Assembly (NCBI GenBank): GCA_037143735.1
Contig: JBAWYD010000028.1
Coordinates: 1 to 22,903, forward strand
Length of the DNA stretch: 22,903 nt
Source: JAPLJQ01 sp037143735
GTDB lineage: Bacteria > Desulfobacterota > Syntrophia > Syntrophales > UBA2185
Direction of reading: 5' to 3'
Shown here: piece by piece, positions 12,589 to 18,863 of the stretch
How positions within the stretch are numbered: the stretch's first letter is position 1
Layout: each line of letters opens with the position of its first letter
The notes under the pieces: generated by a model
Told to the model about the DNA's origin: nothing
Database searches by the model: none
The model's input: the letters and a program-made list of their open reading frames with translations, nothing else
Program-made: the position numbers and the translations under genes

Positions 12589-14379
12589 TTAATGCTTTGG
12601 CTGCGATGTTACGTCCTTTATATTGCCGGTTTCGCTGTCGATTTCTGCTTTCATAGGTGTATCGAACGCGACCTTGCTTGGGAGCGTAATGCCACCGGAT
12701 GGAGGTTCGTTCGACTCGTTAATCGTCTTGTCCATCTCGACAAAGCTGGCCTTATCAGGTGCCCAGACCACGCACATCCTTAGTCTGGTCTTTAATACGG
12801 CTGCCATGACGCCGTCTAAAAGCAGTTTTCGACAACCTTCCCGAATTATACCTTCTTCATCAAACGGGTCAGGATGTCGCAGAAAACATGATCCATGGCC
12901 GATATAGACGGCAGCCTCACCCTGTCTAATGTAGATTCGCTCACGCTGGTAGACCCCAGACATGAGGCGGACAACCAGGTAGGGATACTCTGATGATGGT
13001 TTATCAAGGGGCTCGGAGGGAATGTCGCTAAAAGGTAGCATGCAATTATATCTACCTTTCTTGATCCCATCTTGATTTACATCAACGGATTTAGCTTCTT
13101 GAGCCGGGCCGACATCATCATGTGTTTTATACTGTGCATCCAATTCCTTACTTGTTTTGTTTTTGTCCCATCCTATCGGGGCCTGATAGTAATCTTTCCC
13201 GCTGATGGTCTTATTTTTGATGATGCCGATCAGTTTCTGGATATCGGGAATGAGGATGTGGTTCCTGGATATTTCATAGGCAAGTTTCAGGGCATGGTGC
13301 AGATCCCGGAGAGCCTCTTCGTCTCTGCCAGTCTTGTAGTAGGCTTCGGATCGGTTGAAAAGAGTGGATGGAGATGGGTCCATATCTATGGATTTATCCT
13401 CATCCGCGATCGCCTCTTCATAACGGCCCAGCTCGTAATATGCCACACCCCTGAAACTGTAATAGCGGCTGCTCTGCTGGTCCAGGCTGATTGCTTTCGA
13501 CAAGTCCTCAAGAGCCCCCTGGTAATCACCATTGGCGATCTTGACATCCCCGCTGCAAAAGAACTCCTTTGCCCTTTCAGATTTTGAAAATTCATCATCC
13601 CCATCATATTCCTTTGGGTCCTCATCCGGGCTGGTTGCAGACGCTTTGGCTTTCATCATCCCGGTAATCATTTGCACAGGGCAGCGCTCCTTGTCGTCCA
13701 AGGTCATAAGTCTCACGGGTATATCCATTTTTTTGATCTTCTCTATGAAGTTATCCGCCAACTTCGCACGGTTTGATACGATCCCTGCACCTCTGTCCGC
13801 TTTGTTTCCGTTATTCTTACTCATTGTCTCCTCCATTATTGCAGATTTTTTATTTGTAGTTCGCCCAATGAACACTTCTTCGCCGGTGAGAGTATCCAGA
13901 TAGAAATCAACGCCATCTTCGCGGCGAAGAAATGTCATGCGCTTGTCCGCGTCCTCTGATTCCACAACTACAACTCGTTTGCTCAGGGAGGTCTCATAGT
14001 CCCAGCCACACGGGAAGACAACATCACCGAGATCTTTCCCTTTGCTCGTACAGATAGACACCCTGACATTCCCCTCGAAGAGCACCAGATTCCCAAACTC
14101 AAGCCACGCACAGGGGAGATTGATTCCCTTGAACTGATCAACCACAGCAATCTCATCGAACTCCCCATCTGTGACATACCTAAATCCAAGACGTTCCAGA
14201 TTCTCGATAAACGCATTTACATCATCAGGGGACATGAACCCCACCCGGACAATTTTGTCATCCTTACAAAGGGTCCCGTTGGGGCAGTCTTGGATATATT
14301 GATCCACACCACCGGGATATTTTTCGGTAATCGTTTCAATTCGACACACTACAGAAAGCGCTTCAACTAAAACGGCCAT
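12589..14379 (-). CDS. TPR-repeat protein with N-terminal conserved domain and C-terminal shared domain
   Basis: 596 residues in three parts. Residues 1-180 form a compact domain (VEALSVVCRIETITEKYPGG, VRVGFMSPDDVNAFIENLE, CAWLEFG) of a type seen in uncharacterised bacterial proteins. Residues 265-370 hold about three tetratricopeptide repeats (GDYQGALEDLSKAISLD, GRYEEAIADEDKSIDMDP, GRDEEALRDLHHALKLA). Residues 464-571 match the N-terminal domain of the next protein (11664-12398). ATG 14379 follows AGGAGG by about nine bases; a GTG at 14388 is less likely. A strong internal GGAGGA lies before the ATG at 13824 (residue 186), so a shorter 411-residue form may also be made. Its start overlaps the preceding gene by 17 bases. 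TPRs suggest protein-protein contacts; the function is unknown. Confidence 0.75.
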   Translation of the reverse strand: MAVLVEALSVVCRIETITEKYPGGVDQYIQDCPNGTLCKDDKIVRVGFMSPDDVNAFIENLERLGFRYVTDGEFDEIAVVDQFKGINLPCAWLEFGNLVLFEGNVRVSICTSKGKDLGDVVFPCGWDYETSLSKRVVVVESEDADKRMTFLRREDGVDFYLDTLTGEEVFIGRTTNKKSAIMEETMSKNNGNKADRGAGIVSNRAKLADNFIEKIKKMDIPVRLMTLDDKERCPVQMITGMMKAKASATSPDEDPKEYDGDDEFSKSERAKEFFCSGDVKIANGDYQGALEDLSKAISLDQQSSRYYSFRGVAYYELGRYEEAIADEDKSIDMDPSPSTLFNRSEAYYKTGRDEEALRDLHHALKLAYEISRNHILIPDIQKLIGIIKNKTISGKDYYQAPIGWDKNKTSKELDAQYKTHDDVGPAQEAKSVDVNQDGIKKGRYNCMLPFSDIPSEPLDKPSSEYPYLVVRLMSGVYQRERIYIRQGEAAVYIGHGSCFLRHPDPFDEEGIIREGCRKLLLDGVMAAVLKTRLRMCVVWAPDKASFVEMDKTINESNEPPSGGITLPSKVAFDTPMKAEIDSETGNIKDVTSQPKH

Positions 14380-14647
14380 GGCCAGCACCTCCTCCTTTTC
14401 TCTCCGTTGTACGTTCAGGCTGATAAATGACAGATTCGGAAACAGGACAATCCTCTAACATCCACCCCACCCTGAGTGGCGTTACACTGCTGCATACTAA
14501 TCCCTGCAACACGCTCCGTAATTGAGGAGATAGCGTTTCCGGTAATCCTGTAACTGTCACGGGATGCAAAATACGCAGGTCAGCCACTGTCAATGATACC
14601 GTTGCAAGTTCAAGTCTGGATTGTTGAGTGATTTTTATTTCATACAT
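14363..14647 (-). CDS. small uncharacterised protein, 94 residues
   Basis: Begins MYEIKITQQSRLELATVSLT and ends in a Gly/Arg-rich tail (TTERKGGGAGHGRFS). No domain recognised. Its ATG overlaps the end of the upstream gene by 13 bases and its end overlaps the TPR gene start by 17 bases, so it sits in a translationally coupled series. The AGGAGG that would serve the TPR gene lies inside its last codons. The central part (ADLRILHPVTVTGLPETLSP) reads as folded protein rather than noise, but support is mostly positional. Confidence 0.55.
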   Translation of the reverse strand: MYEIKITQQSRLELATVSLTVADLRILHPVTVTGLPETLSPQLRSVLQGLVCSSVTPLRVGWMLEDCPVSESVIYQPERTTERKGGGAGHGRFS

Positions 14648-15339
14648 GACTTTGCCCCCTCCAGGTTCTTATCTTTAATCCACATGGACACATACCCTTC
14701 AATACCCCCAATCCCCATACGCTCGTAGTTCGTGACAACCTTAAACCCTTCATCGATCAGTCTTAGCGCCTCTTTACAGTAATAATCTGCGGCTTGTTTG
14801 CTTGTGATATGGACATTCATAAACCCATCGACCTCCACAAATCCCGCAGCCGTAAGGTCACTGTCATTCAGAAACATCCCGGAAATTTTCCCATCTTCAA
14901 AACTTTCCCGGTCGATACCTTTTTCAAAAACTTCTTCTTCATAGCAACGGAGGCAAAAGTCCTCGTCGCCGATCTCCCTGATTTGAACATGCCAGCCGTT
15001 CCTGGGGTTCTGACGGCAGACCATTCGGAGACACCCAGGACACTCGAAATACCGGAAGTCAGCCCACCCCGTATCTGTCAGCCGGTCATAACAGGAGTCA
15101 TAACCGTTCTCGCCGTTTTCAACGTGGAACGCCTCCTCGTGGCCCTCTTTATTGAAGGGTGAATCAAACAGCGTGACTTTTACAAAGGGATCATTCAGGT
15201 TCATCGGCTCGTAGCATTCCCGGCAGGTTAATTCGTTATCAACATCTTCCTGGGTGGCCCGGTCAAACCATTCGTGTTCTGGTCCAGGAATGAAGGGCAG
15301 CACCGCCTGTTTTTCGTTCAATTCATTCCTCATATTCAT
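14635..15339 (-). CDS. uncharacterised cysteine-rich (zinc-binding) protein, 234 residues
   Basis: Probable metal-binding protein: C39/C42 (CREC), C83, C100/C103 (CPGC), C108 and C129/C132 (CLRC), enough for two zinc sites, within residues 35-135. The C-terminal 80 residues are cysteine-poor and mixed alpha/beta (ending GYVSMWIKDKNLEGAKSC). Many acidic residues. Cytoplasmic by lack of a signal. The ATG overlaps the previous stop (ATGA at 15339-15336), with GAGGGG five bases upstream. No family recognised. Confidence 0.7.
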   Translation of the reverse strand: MNMRNELNEKQAVLPFIPGPEHEWFDRATQEDVDNELTCRECYEPMNLNDPFVKVTLFDSPFNKEGHEEAFHVENGENGYDSCYDRLTDTGWADFRYFECPGCLRMVCRQNPRNGWHVQIREIGDEDFCLRCYEEEVFEKGIDRESFEDGKISGMFLNDSDLTAAGFVEVDGFMNVHITSKQAADYYCKEALRLIDEGFKVVTNYERMGIGGIEGYVSMWIKDKNLEGAKSCMK

Positions 15340-15515
15340 CGTTTCCCCTCTTCGTGCAGTATCTCGATAATTATTTGAATACGTTCTGTTGACTTCCTGA
15401 TTTCAGCCTGCAAGGCTCCCGGACCGTGTTCGTCCAGAAGCTTGCGGAGTTCTACCCATTCAGTATATAATTCTCCATGTACCGGCACGCCTTCGAGGCG
15501 CTTACGCTTCGTCAT
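15336..15515 (-). CDS. small uncharacterised protein, 59 residues
   Basis: The open frame begins ATG ACG AAG CGT (15515-15504), has a basic start (MTKRKRLEGVPVHGEL) and a long amphipathic helix (ELRKLLDEHGPGALQAEIRK, then IQIIIEILHEEGKR). It overlaps the upstream gene by 14 bases, and its TGA overlaps the next ATG (ATGA). The overlaps on both sides and the coherent helical sequence support it. A DNA- or protein-binding helper role is only a guess. Confidence 0.6.
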   Translation of the reverse strand: MTKRKRLEGVPVHGELYTEWVELRKLLDEHGPGALQAEIRKSTERIQIIIEILHEEGKR

Positions 15516-15849
15516 TTCTGCCTCTCAAGACTTCGTTGATTATTCTTTTTCTCATAGCGACCTGTTTATATTTTTCGTGTCGGATCGCCGCCGCCGTCCT
15601 CAGTTGTTCTTGATGGTCGTTGTCAAAACACAGACAGGTACCGTCCTGTTTGTAATGGTCAGGATCGAAGATAAAGTGTGGGCACTTATTGATGGTCTCA
15701 GACTTGATTATCTTGACCGTCACGACGCGCGCCTCTTTTAATTCACCGACAAACTGGATTGTTTTGAACTCGATGTTCCTGTTGTTACCCAGATTGACTG
15801 CGTCCATGGACTTCTGGAGATCATCCTCGGTACATTTTTTTGCTCTCAT
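15502..15849 (-). CDS. uncharacterised protein, 115 residues
   Basis: Starts MRAKKCTEDDLQKSMDAVN, with a central strand-rich part (IEFKTIQFVGELKEARVVTV) and a possible metal site (CPHF, then CLCF with nearby His at HYKQ and DNDHQ), then a basic C-terminal helix (RHEKYKQVAMRKRIINEVLR). GAGGG lies about seven bases before the ATG. It follows the RadC-like gene by 56 bases and overlaps the 59-residue gene by 14. Not recognised. Confidence 0.65.
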   Translation of the reverse strand: MRAKKCTEDDLQKSMDAVNLGNNRNIEFKTIQFVGELKEARVVTVKIIKSETINKCPHFIFDPDHYKQDGTCLCFDNDHQEQLRTAAAIRHEKYKQVAMRKRIINEVLRGRNDEA

Positions 15850-15905
15850 GGTTTTTCCCTCATTGAGTAAATTCCCGGCGTCATGGGGACCGCCGGAGGT
15901 GAGTG

Positions 15906-16337
15906 TTACATCATCCCTTCTTCCCGGAAGCTGAAGAAACGTTCCCCGGCTACAATCAAATGATCGTGTACTAAAAGATCAAATATCCTTGCGCCCTCCT
16001 GGATCGTCTTGGTTAACCGGATGTCGGCATCCGATGGCTTTGCATGACCCGACGGATGGTTATGAACGAGGATAACCGCACAGGCACCGGATAGCAGCGC
16101 GTGCTTGAAAGCCTCACGGGGATAAACTGCCGCCTGGTTTACACTCCCCTGCATGATCTGAACACATACCAACTGATTCTGTGCGTCCAGATACAAGATG
16201 ATAAATTTCTCGATATCGGAGTCCTGTAACCGATGAACAAAATTCACAAGTTCGGCTGTGCAAGTCAATTGCTCCCCGGCGTAAGGGAAATCTTTCTCTT
16301 TCACCCTCTCCGTTTTCAGACTGTATGCGTATTTCAT
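15906..16337 (-). CDS. RadC-like JAMM/MPN-domain protein
   Basis: 143 residues. The JAMM metal-binding motif is complete: E43, H92 and H94 in HNHPSG, S102 and D105 (KPSDAD). This is the RadC family, without the N-terminal helix-hairpin-helix part of full chromosomal RadC, as in plasmid and island versions (YeeS-like). The biochemical role is uncertain; the fold is that of zinc-dependent isopeptidases and DNA-linked proteins, and the old DNA-repair assignment is doubtful. ATG 16337 has GGGAG upstream and is preferred to the ATG at 16361. Very common in mobile elements, which fits this cluster. Confidence 0.88.
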   Translation of the reverse strand: MKYAYSLKTERVKEKDFPYAGEQLTCTAELVNFVHRLQDSDIEKFIILYLDAQNQLVCVQIMQGSVNQAAVYPREAFKHALLSGACAVILVHNHPSGHAKPSDADIRLTKTIQEGARIFDLLVHDHLIVAGERFFSFREEGMM

Positions 16338-16382
16338 GTTCTCCCTCTCATCTCCGCGCATAGTGTGCGCGGCCCAAGTTTT

Positions 16383-16667
16383 TTACCTATGGTGTAGCAC
16401 CCTCAAGTTGTAGCCGATCTGTTTGAGCTCGACGGCCAGGTCTGCGTACTCCGCGATCGTCGCCTGTTTCGTCTGTTCGACCACATACCGATAATCCGCC
16501 GCCCCGTGCTGCCCGACGCGCATATAGGAGCTGCACGAAAACAGACCTGCCTCGATGTCCGGGAACAGCGCGATCACATCTCCCTTCGGCCAGGTCCGAA
16601 AAATCACTCGATCGGAAGGATTAATTCCCCCTTTTACGCGCCGCTGTCCTATCGCTTTTTCGGTCAT
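16383..16667 (-). CDS. conserved mobile-element protein of unknown function, 94 residues
   Basis: The wording VIFRTWPKGDVIALFPDIEA, CSSYMRVGQHGAADYRYV and ADLAVELKQIGYNLRVLH is that of a small protein repeatedly met in plasmids, islands and prophages beside RadC-like genes; no function is established. AAGGAGG lies within seven bases of the ATG and overlaps the stop of the preceding gene. About 45 bases separate it from the RadC-like gene. No signal or membrane segment. Confidence 0.72.
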   Translation of the reverse strand: MTEKAIGQRRVKGGINPSDRVIFRTWPKGDVIALFPDIEAGLFSCSSYMRVGQHGAADYRYVVEQTKQATIAEYADLAVELKQIGYNLRVLHHR

Positions 16668-16678
16668 GAGTTTCCTCC

Positions 16679-17008
16679 TTAAAACTTCGGAATCAAGCTG
16701 GCCTTCCGGGATTCACGTCTCAGCCCGTCTATATTCACAAACTTGAACCAGTCCAGACACTCCTGGGCAAGGTTACTCACCCCTCGCCAGTCACCAACGA
16801 CGGGGCCAAGAGACCGGCAGCCGCTTAAAAGATTCCGGGCATCTACGGCGTAATGCCTTACAACATCTGCCAGCGTGATCTTCTTGACTTTGGGACCGCC
16901 CATCCAGTCCTCACCTTCTATAATCTTGATGAACGTCTTTCCGGCTCCTCGTACATATCCAGGGACCTCATCGCGGTAAAAATCATCCAACTTATCTTGA
17001 TAATCCAT
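16679..17008 (-). CDS. uncharacterised protein, 109 residues, first gene of the cluster
   Basis: Mixed-charge soluble protein (starts MDYQDKLDDFYRDEVPGYVR; middle DVVRHYAVDARNLLSGC; end VNIDGLRRESRKASLIPKF). No domain recognised. It is the first gene after the long structured leader. The only candidate Shine-Dalgarno (GGGCGGGAA) lies partly in a 5-bp hairpin (17025-17041), so its translation may be damped. The stop codon overlaps the next gene's AAGGAGG. Confidence 0.65.
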   Translation of the reverse strand: MDYQDKLDDFYRDEVPGYVRGAGKTFIKIIEGEDWMGGPKVKKITLADVVRHYAVDARNLLSGCRSLGPVVGDWRGVSNLAQECLDWFKFVNIDGLRRESRKASLIPKF

Positions 17009-17024
17009 AGTTTCATCACATTCC

Positions 17025-17041
17025 CGCCCATCTTCAGGGCG
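17025..17041 (-). promoter_or_regulatory. hairpin over the ribosome-binding region of the first cluster gene
   Basis: CGCCC and GGGCG (17041-17037 and 17029-17025 on the - strand) form a 5-bp GC stem with a 7-base loop. The second arm runs into GGGAA, the nearest purine-rich stretch to the ATG at 17008. Could limit ribosome access; inferred. Confidence 0.3.
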
Positions 17042-17062
17042 ATCTCTTCAGTTTCCGCCAAT

Positions 17063-17095
17063 AAAAAAACCCCACAACTAAACGCAATCGTGGGG
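17063..17095 (-). terminator. intrinsic terminator 1 (proximal) in the leader
   Basis: On the - strand CCCCAC (17095-17090) and GTGGGG (17075-17070) form a 6-bp GC-rich stem, extended by A-U pairs, with a 14-base loop and a U7 tract (17069-17063). The loop contains CGTTTAG, perfectly complementary to CTAAACG at 17110-17104 just upstream, which allows a competing helix or a pseudoknot. It lies 55 bases upstream of the gene at 17008, so readthrough control of the cluster is plausible. Confidence 0.75.
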
Positions 17096-17103
17096 TTATT
17101 GGA

Positions 17104-17360
17104 CGTTTAGCTACTTTTTTTGAGGCGGCTGCAAGTACCTAAATCATCCCGCCTTATTCAACTTTCAAAGAACAAAAAAAGCCCGCGCTGGGGGCACGGG
17201 CTGCGAATTCTACATCTCATTTTTCCGGCCTTTAGCGATTTTTTTTAGTGGTTGCAAGTAGCCTCAAGGTCATCGTAACCTTGATAACTCACCACTCAAG
17301 CCTTTAGCACATTTATATCGCGGAGCAATTAACTTGGATAATTCACCGCTGAACTTTGGT
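17104..17360 (-). promoter_or_regulatory. tandem structured leader modules upstream of the - strand cluster
   Basis: Two similar - strand segments lie at 17263-17229 and 17140-17104. Each has TACTTGCA, then A/G-CC, an A7-8 run, and GCTAAA followed by a G-containing triplet, and each is followed by an intrinsic terminator. The upstream module closes a structure with outer stem AGTGGT/ACCACT (complements of 17291-17296 and 17247-17252) and inner hairpin CAAGGT/ACCTTG (17283-17265). The downstream one closes GGCGG/CCGCC. A third, shorter hairpin of similar outline (GCGG ... CCGC) precedes both at about 17350-17320. A regulatory RNA with tandem attenuators is the simplest reading; no known riboswitch class is recognised. 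Confidence 0.5.
17174..17202 (-). terminator. intrinsic terminator 2 (distal) in the leader
   Basis: On the - strand AGCCCG (17202-17197) and CGGGCT (17185-17180) form a 6-bp stem with an 11-base loop, followed by a T7 tract (17180-17174). It could end transcription of the acidic-protein gene at 17402-17986, or of the leader promoter at 17363-17390. Confidence 0.75.
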
Positions 17361-17362
17361 AT

Positions 17363-17390
17363 AGGATATCACCAGTCAAAGAAAAGTCAA
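17363..17390 (-). promoter_or_regulatory. sigma70-like promoter of the leader and accessory cluster
   Basis: On the - strand -35 TTGACT (complement of 17385-17390), a 16-base spacer, and -10 TATCCT (complement of 17363-17368). Transcription would start near 17356, just before the structured leader. It is moderately close to consensus. Confidence 0.5.
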
Positions 17391-17401
17391 GAAAAAGATT
17401 G

Positions 17402-17986
17402 TCATTCTTCATTCTTCTTTCGGAATCGGTATGACAGGCCCTTGGCCTTTGCGATGACATTGGCTTCCTCGATGGAAAGACGAAGCTTTGCACCTCGGTA
17501 ATCGTTGCCGGGATATGGTCCGTCTATAAGGTCCACCCCTATGGTATCCAGTTTATCTTGCTCTTCACCCTCGAAAAAATTATAGGCAGCCCCATCTGAC
17601 CATTTTGTATAGTGAATATACTCATCCTCCCCGAACCAATCAGGTTCTTCTGATAACCATTTCTTGATGAGGTCGCGCAAGGAAGAGAATGTTTCATCAT
17701 CAGCGCCAAGCACCCAGTCAATCCATCCGTACTCAGGCCCCTCGGGCATGCTTTTAAGACGGGCCGGGTACGCGGGATTTTCTCGATATTCCGTATATTG
17801 GCCTGCAATCAGCCATTGCAAGGGAAAGCAATCCTCTGCAGCTGACACCAAACGAACAGGAGTGGCGACATCATAATCAAGGGAAAGATCATAGGCTTCA
17901 TTCCGTGTTTTGAATTGGCAAAAATCTGTACATTTTATGGTTCCGCTCTCATCGACCTCAAAGTATGTGATGTCATCTGGCTTCAC
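17402..17986 (-). CDS. uncharacterised acidic protein, 194 residues
   Basis: Begins at GTG 17986, preceded by AAGGGAGG with five bases between. The frame stays open upstream to 18250, but that part overlaps the phosphorylase gene and has no comparable ribosome-binding site. The product is strongly acidic and Trp/Tyr-rich (SMPEGPEYGWIDWVLGADDE, then SEEPDWFGEDEYIHYTKW), and ends with a basic tail. No signal peptide. It lies 100 bases after the phosphorylase on the same strand. No family recognised; acidity and size recall immunity or anti-restriction proteins, but nothing more supports that. Confidence 0.7.
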   Translation of the reverse strand: MKPDDITYFEVDESGTIKCTDFCQFKTRNEAYDLSLDYDVATPVRLVSAAEDCFPLQWLIAGQYTEYRENPAYPARLKSMPEGPEYGWIDWVLGADDETFSSLRDLIKKWLSEEPDWFGEDEYIHYTKWSDGAAYNFFEGEEQDKLDTIGVDLIDGPYPGNDYRGAKLRLSIEEANVIAKAKGLSYRFRKKNEE

Positions 17987-18086
17987 AGAATCCTCCCTTG
18001 CTAATCTTTTTGCGGTTGGTCCTGTTCCTTCAGTTTTGATCCCCAGAATTTTTTCTCCGCTTCGCTGACGGTGCCACGCTATAAAA

Positions 18087-18845
18087 TCAGGGCGGATTCT
18101 CCGACAAGAACAGTATGATTTCTCCGGCCACTGACAGGGATTTACTCTTGATGTCTTTTGCCCTGAACATGGGGTTCCATATCCCGTCAGATATGGAATC
18201 GCTAACAATAAACACATTTGCAATTTCAACCTTGCGGAAACGGGCGACATTAAACATGGCGCTGGCTTCCATCTCTACGACATCGGCACCTTTATTAAGA
18301 AAGTGTCGCAGCTTTTCCTTTGTCTCACGATAAGGGGCATCAATCGACCAGGCTTTGCCCTTAGCAAACTTTATCTTTTGTTTTTTAAAATATGATGCGA
18401 GCCTGCTGATCAATGTGCGTGCCGGTTTTGAAAACTTACTGTAACCTGGGTAATGTTCCGATACGCCTTCGTCAGAAAAAGCACCGGTGCAAAGAACCAC
18501 ATCGCCGTGATTAATGTCATTGTGCAAAGCTCCCGCTGACCCAATGCCCACGAATCTTTTTATCCCGCATGCTGCCAATTCTTCAAGGAACGTAATTGCT
18601 GCCGGAGATCCGATGCCAAATTTTCCCGCGAGGGCAGTTTTATTGTCCATCAGATACAGCTCACCTGTCAGACCTGAGAAGATTGATCCTCGGAACATCT
18701 TCTTCAGCTTCCCGTATATACCGACATCAAAACAGAACAGGACAGTATGATGATCTTTTAACCGAGATATCCTGTCACCGAGAGCATATCCAACGAAATG
18801 CAACGGCTCCACGATCATTTTGGGAGCACTTGAAGTCTTTTTCAT
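18087..18845 (-). CDS. nucleoside phosphorylase (purine/uridine phosphorylase superfamily)
   Basis: 252 residues, PNP_UDP_1 fold. Diagnostic segments are FVGIGSAGAL (98-107, phosphate-binding region), VVEMEASAMF (189-198, with E191-M192-E193 contacting the ribose) and SDSISDG (215-221, with the conserved base-site Asp). The enzyme cleaves the glycosidic bond of a nucleoside with phosphate or water. The gene lies 18 bases downstream of metK on the same strand, so a role in handling an S-adenosylmethionine by-product (methylthioadenosine or S-adenosylhomocysteine) or in purine salvage is plausible. The substrate cannot be settled from the sequence. The first 15 residues look like an extension; an internal Met at residue 10 is a possible start. 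Confidence 0.85.
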   Translation of the reverse strand: MKKTSSAPKMIVEPLHFVGYALGDRISRLKDHHTVLFCFDVGIYGKLKKMFRGSIFSGLTGELYLMDNKTALAGKFGIGSPAAITFLEELAACGIKRFVGIGSAGALHNDINHGDVVLCTGAFSDEGVSEHYPGYSKFSKPARTLISRLASYFKKQKIKFAKGKAWSIDAPYRETKEKLRHFLNKGADVVEMEASAMFNVARFRKVEIANVFIVSDSISDGIWNPMFRAKDIKSKSLSVAGEIILFLSENPP

Positions 18846-18863
18846 TCTTTTTATTGAGTAAAA

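Noticed and set aside
15442..15934. + strand frames opposite the 115- and 59-residue genes
   Set aside because: They lie antisense to a series of overlapping - strand genes with good starts and do not form a coherent set of their own.
17104..17360. Integron attC site, or guanidine-II, c-di-GMP or S-adenosylmethionine riboswitch
   Set aside because: The repeats lack the RYYYAAC/GTTRRRY core sites of attC. The inner hairpin loop contains ACGA, but the paired hairpins and spacing of the guanidine-II class are absent. No conserved core of the other classes could be matched by eye.
17987..18250. N-terminal extension of the acidic protein
   Set aside because: It overlaps the end of the phosphorylase gene in another frame and lacks a ribosome-binding site, whereas GTG 17986 has AAGGGAGG at the right distance.
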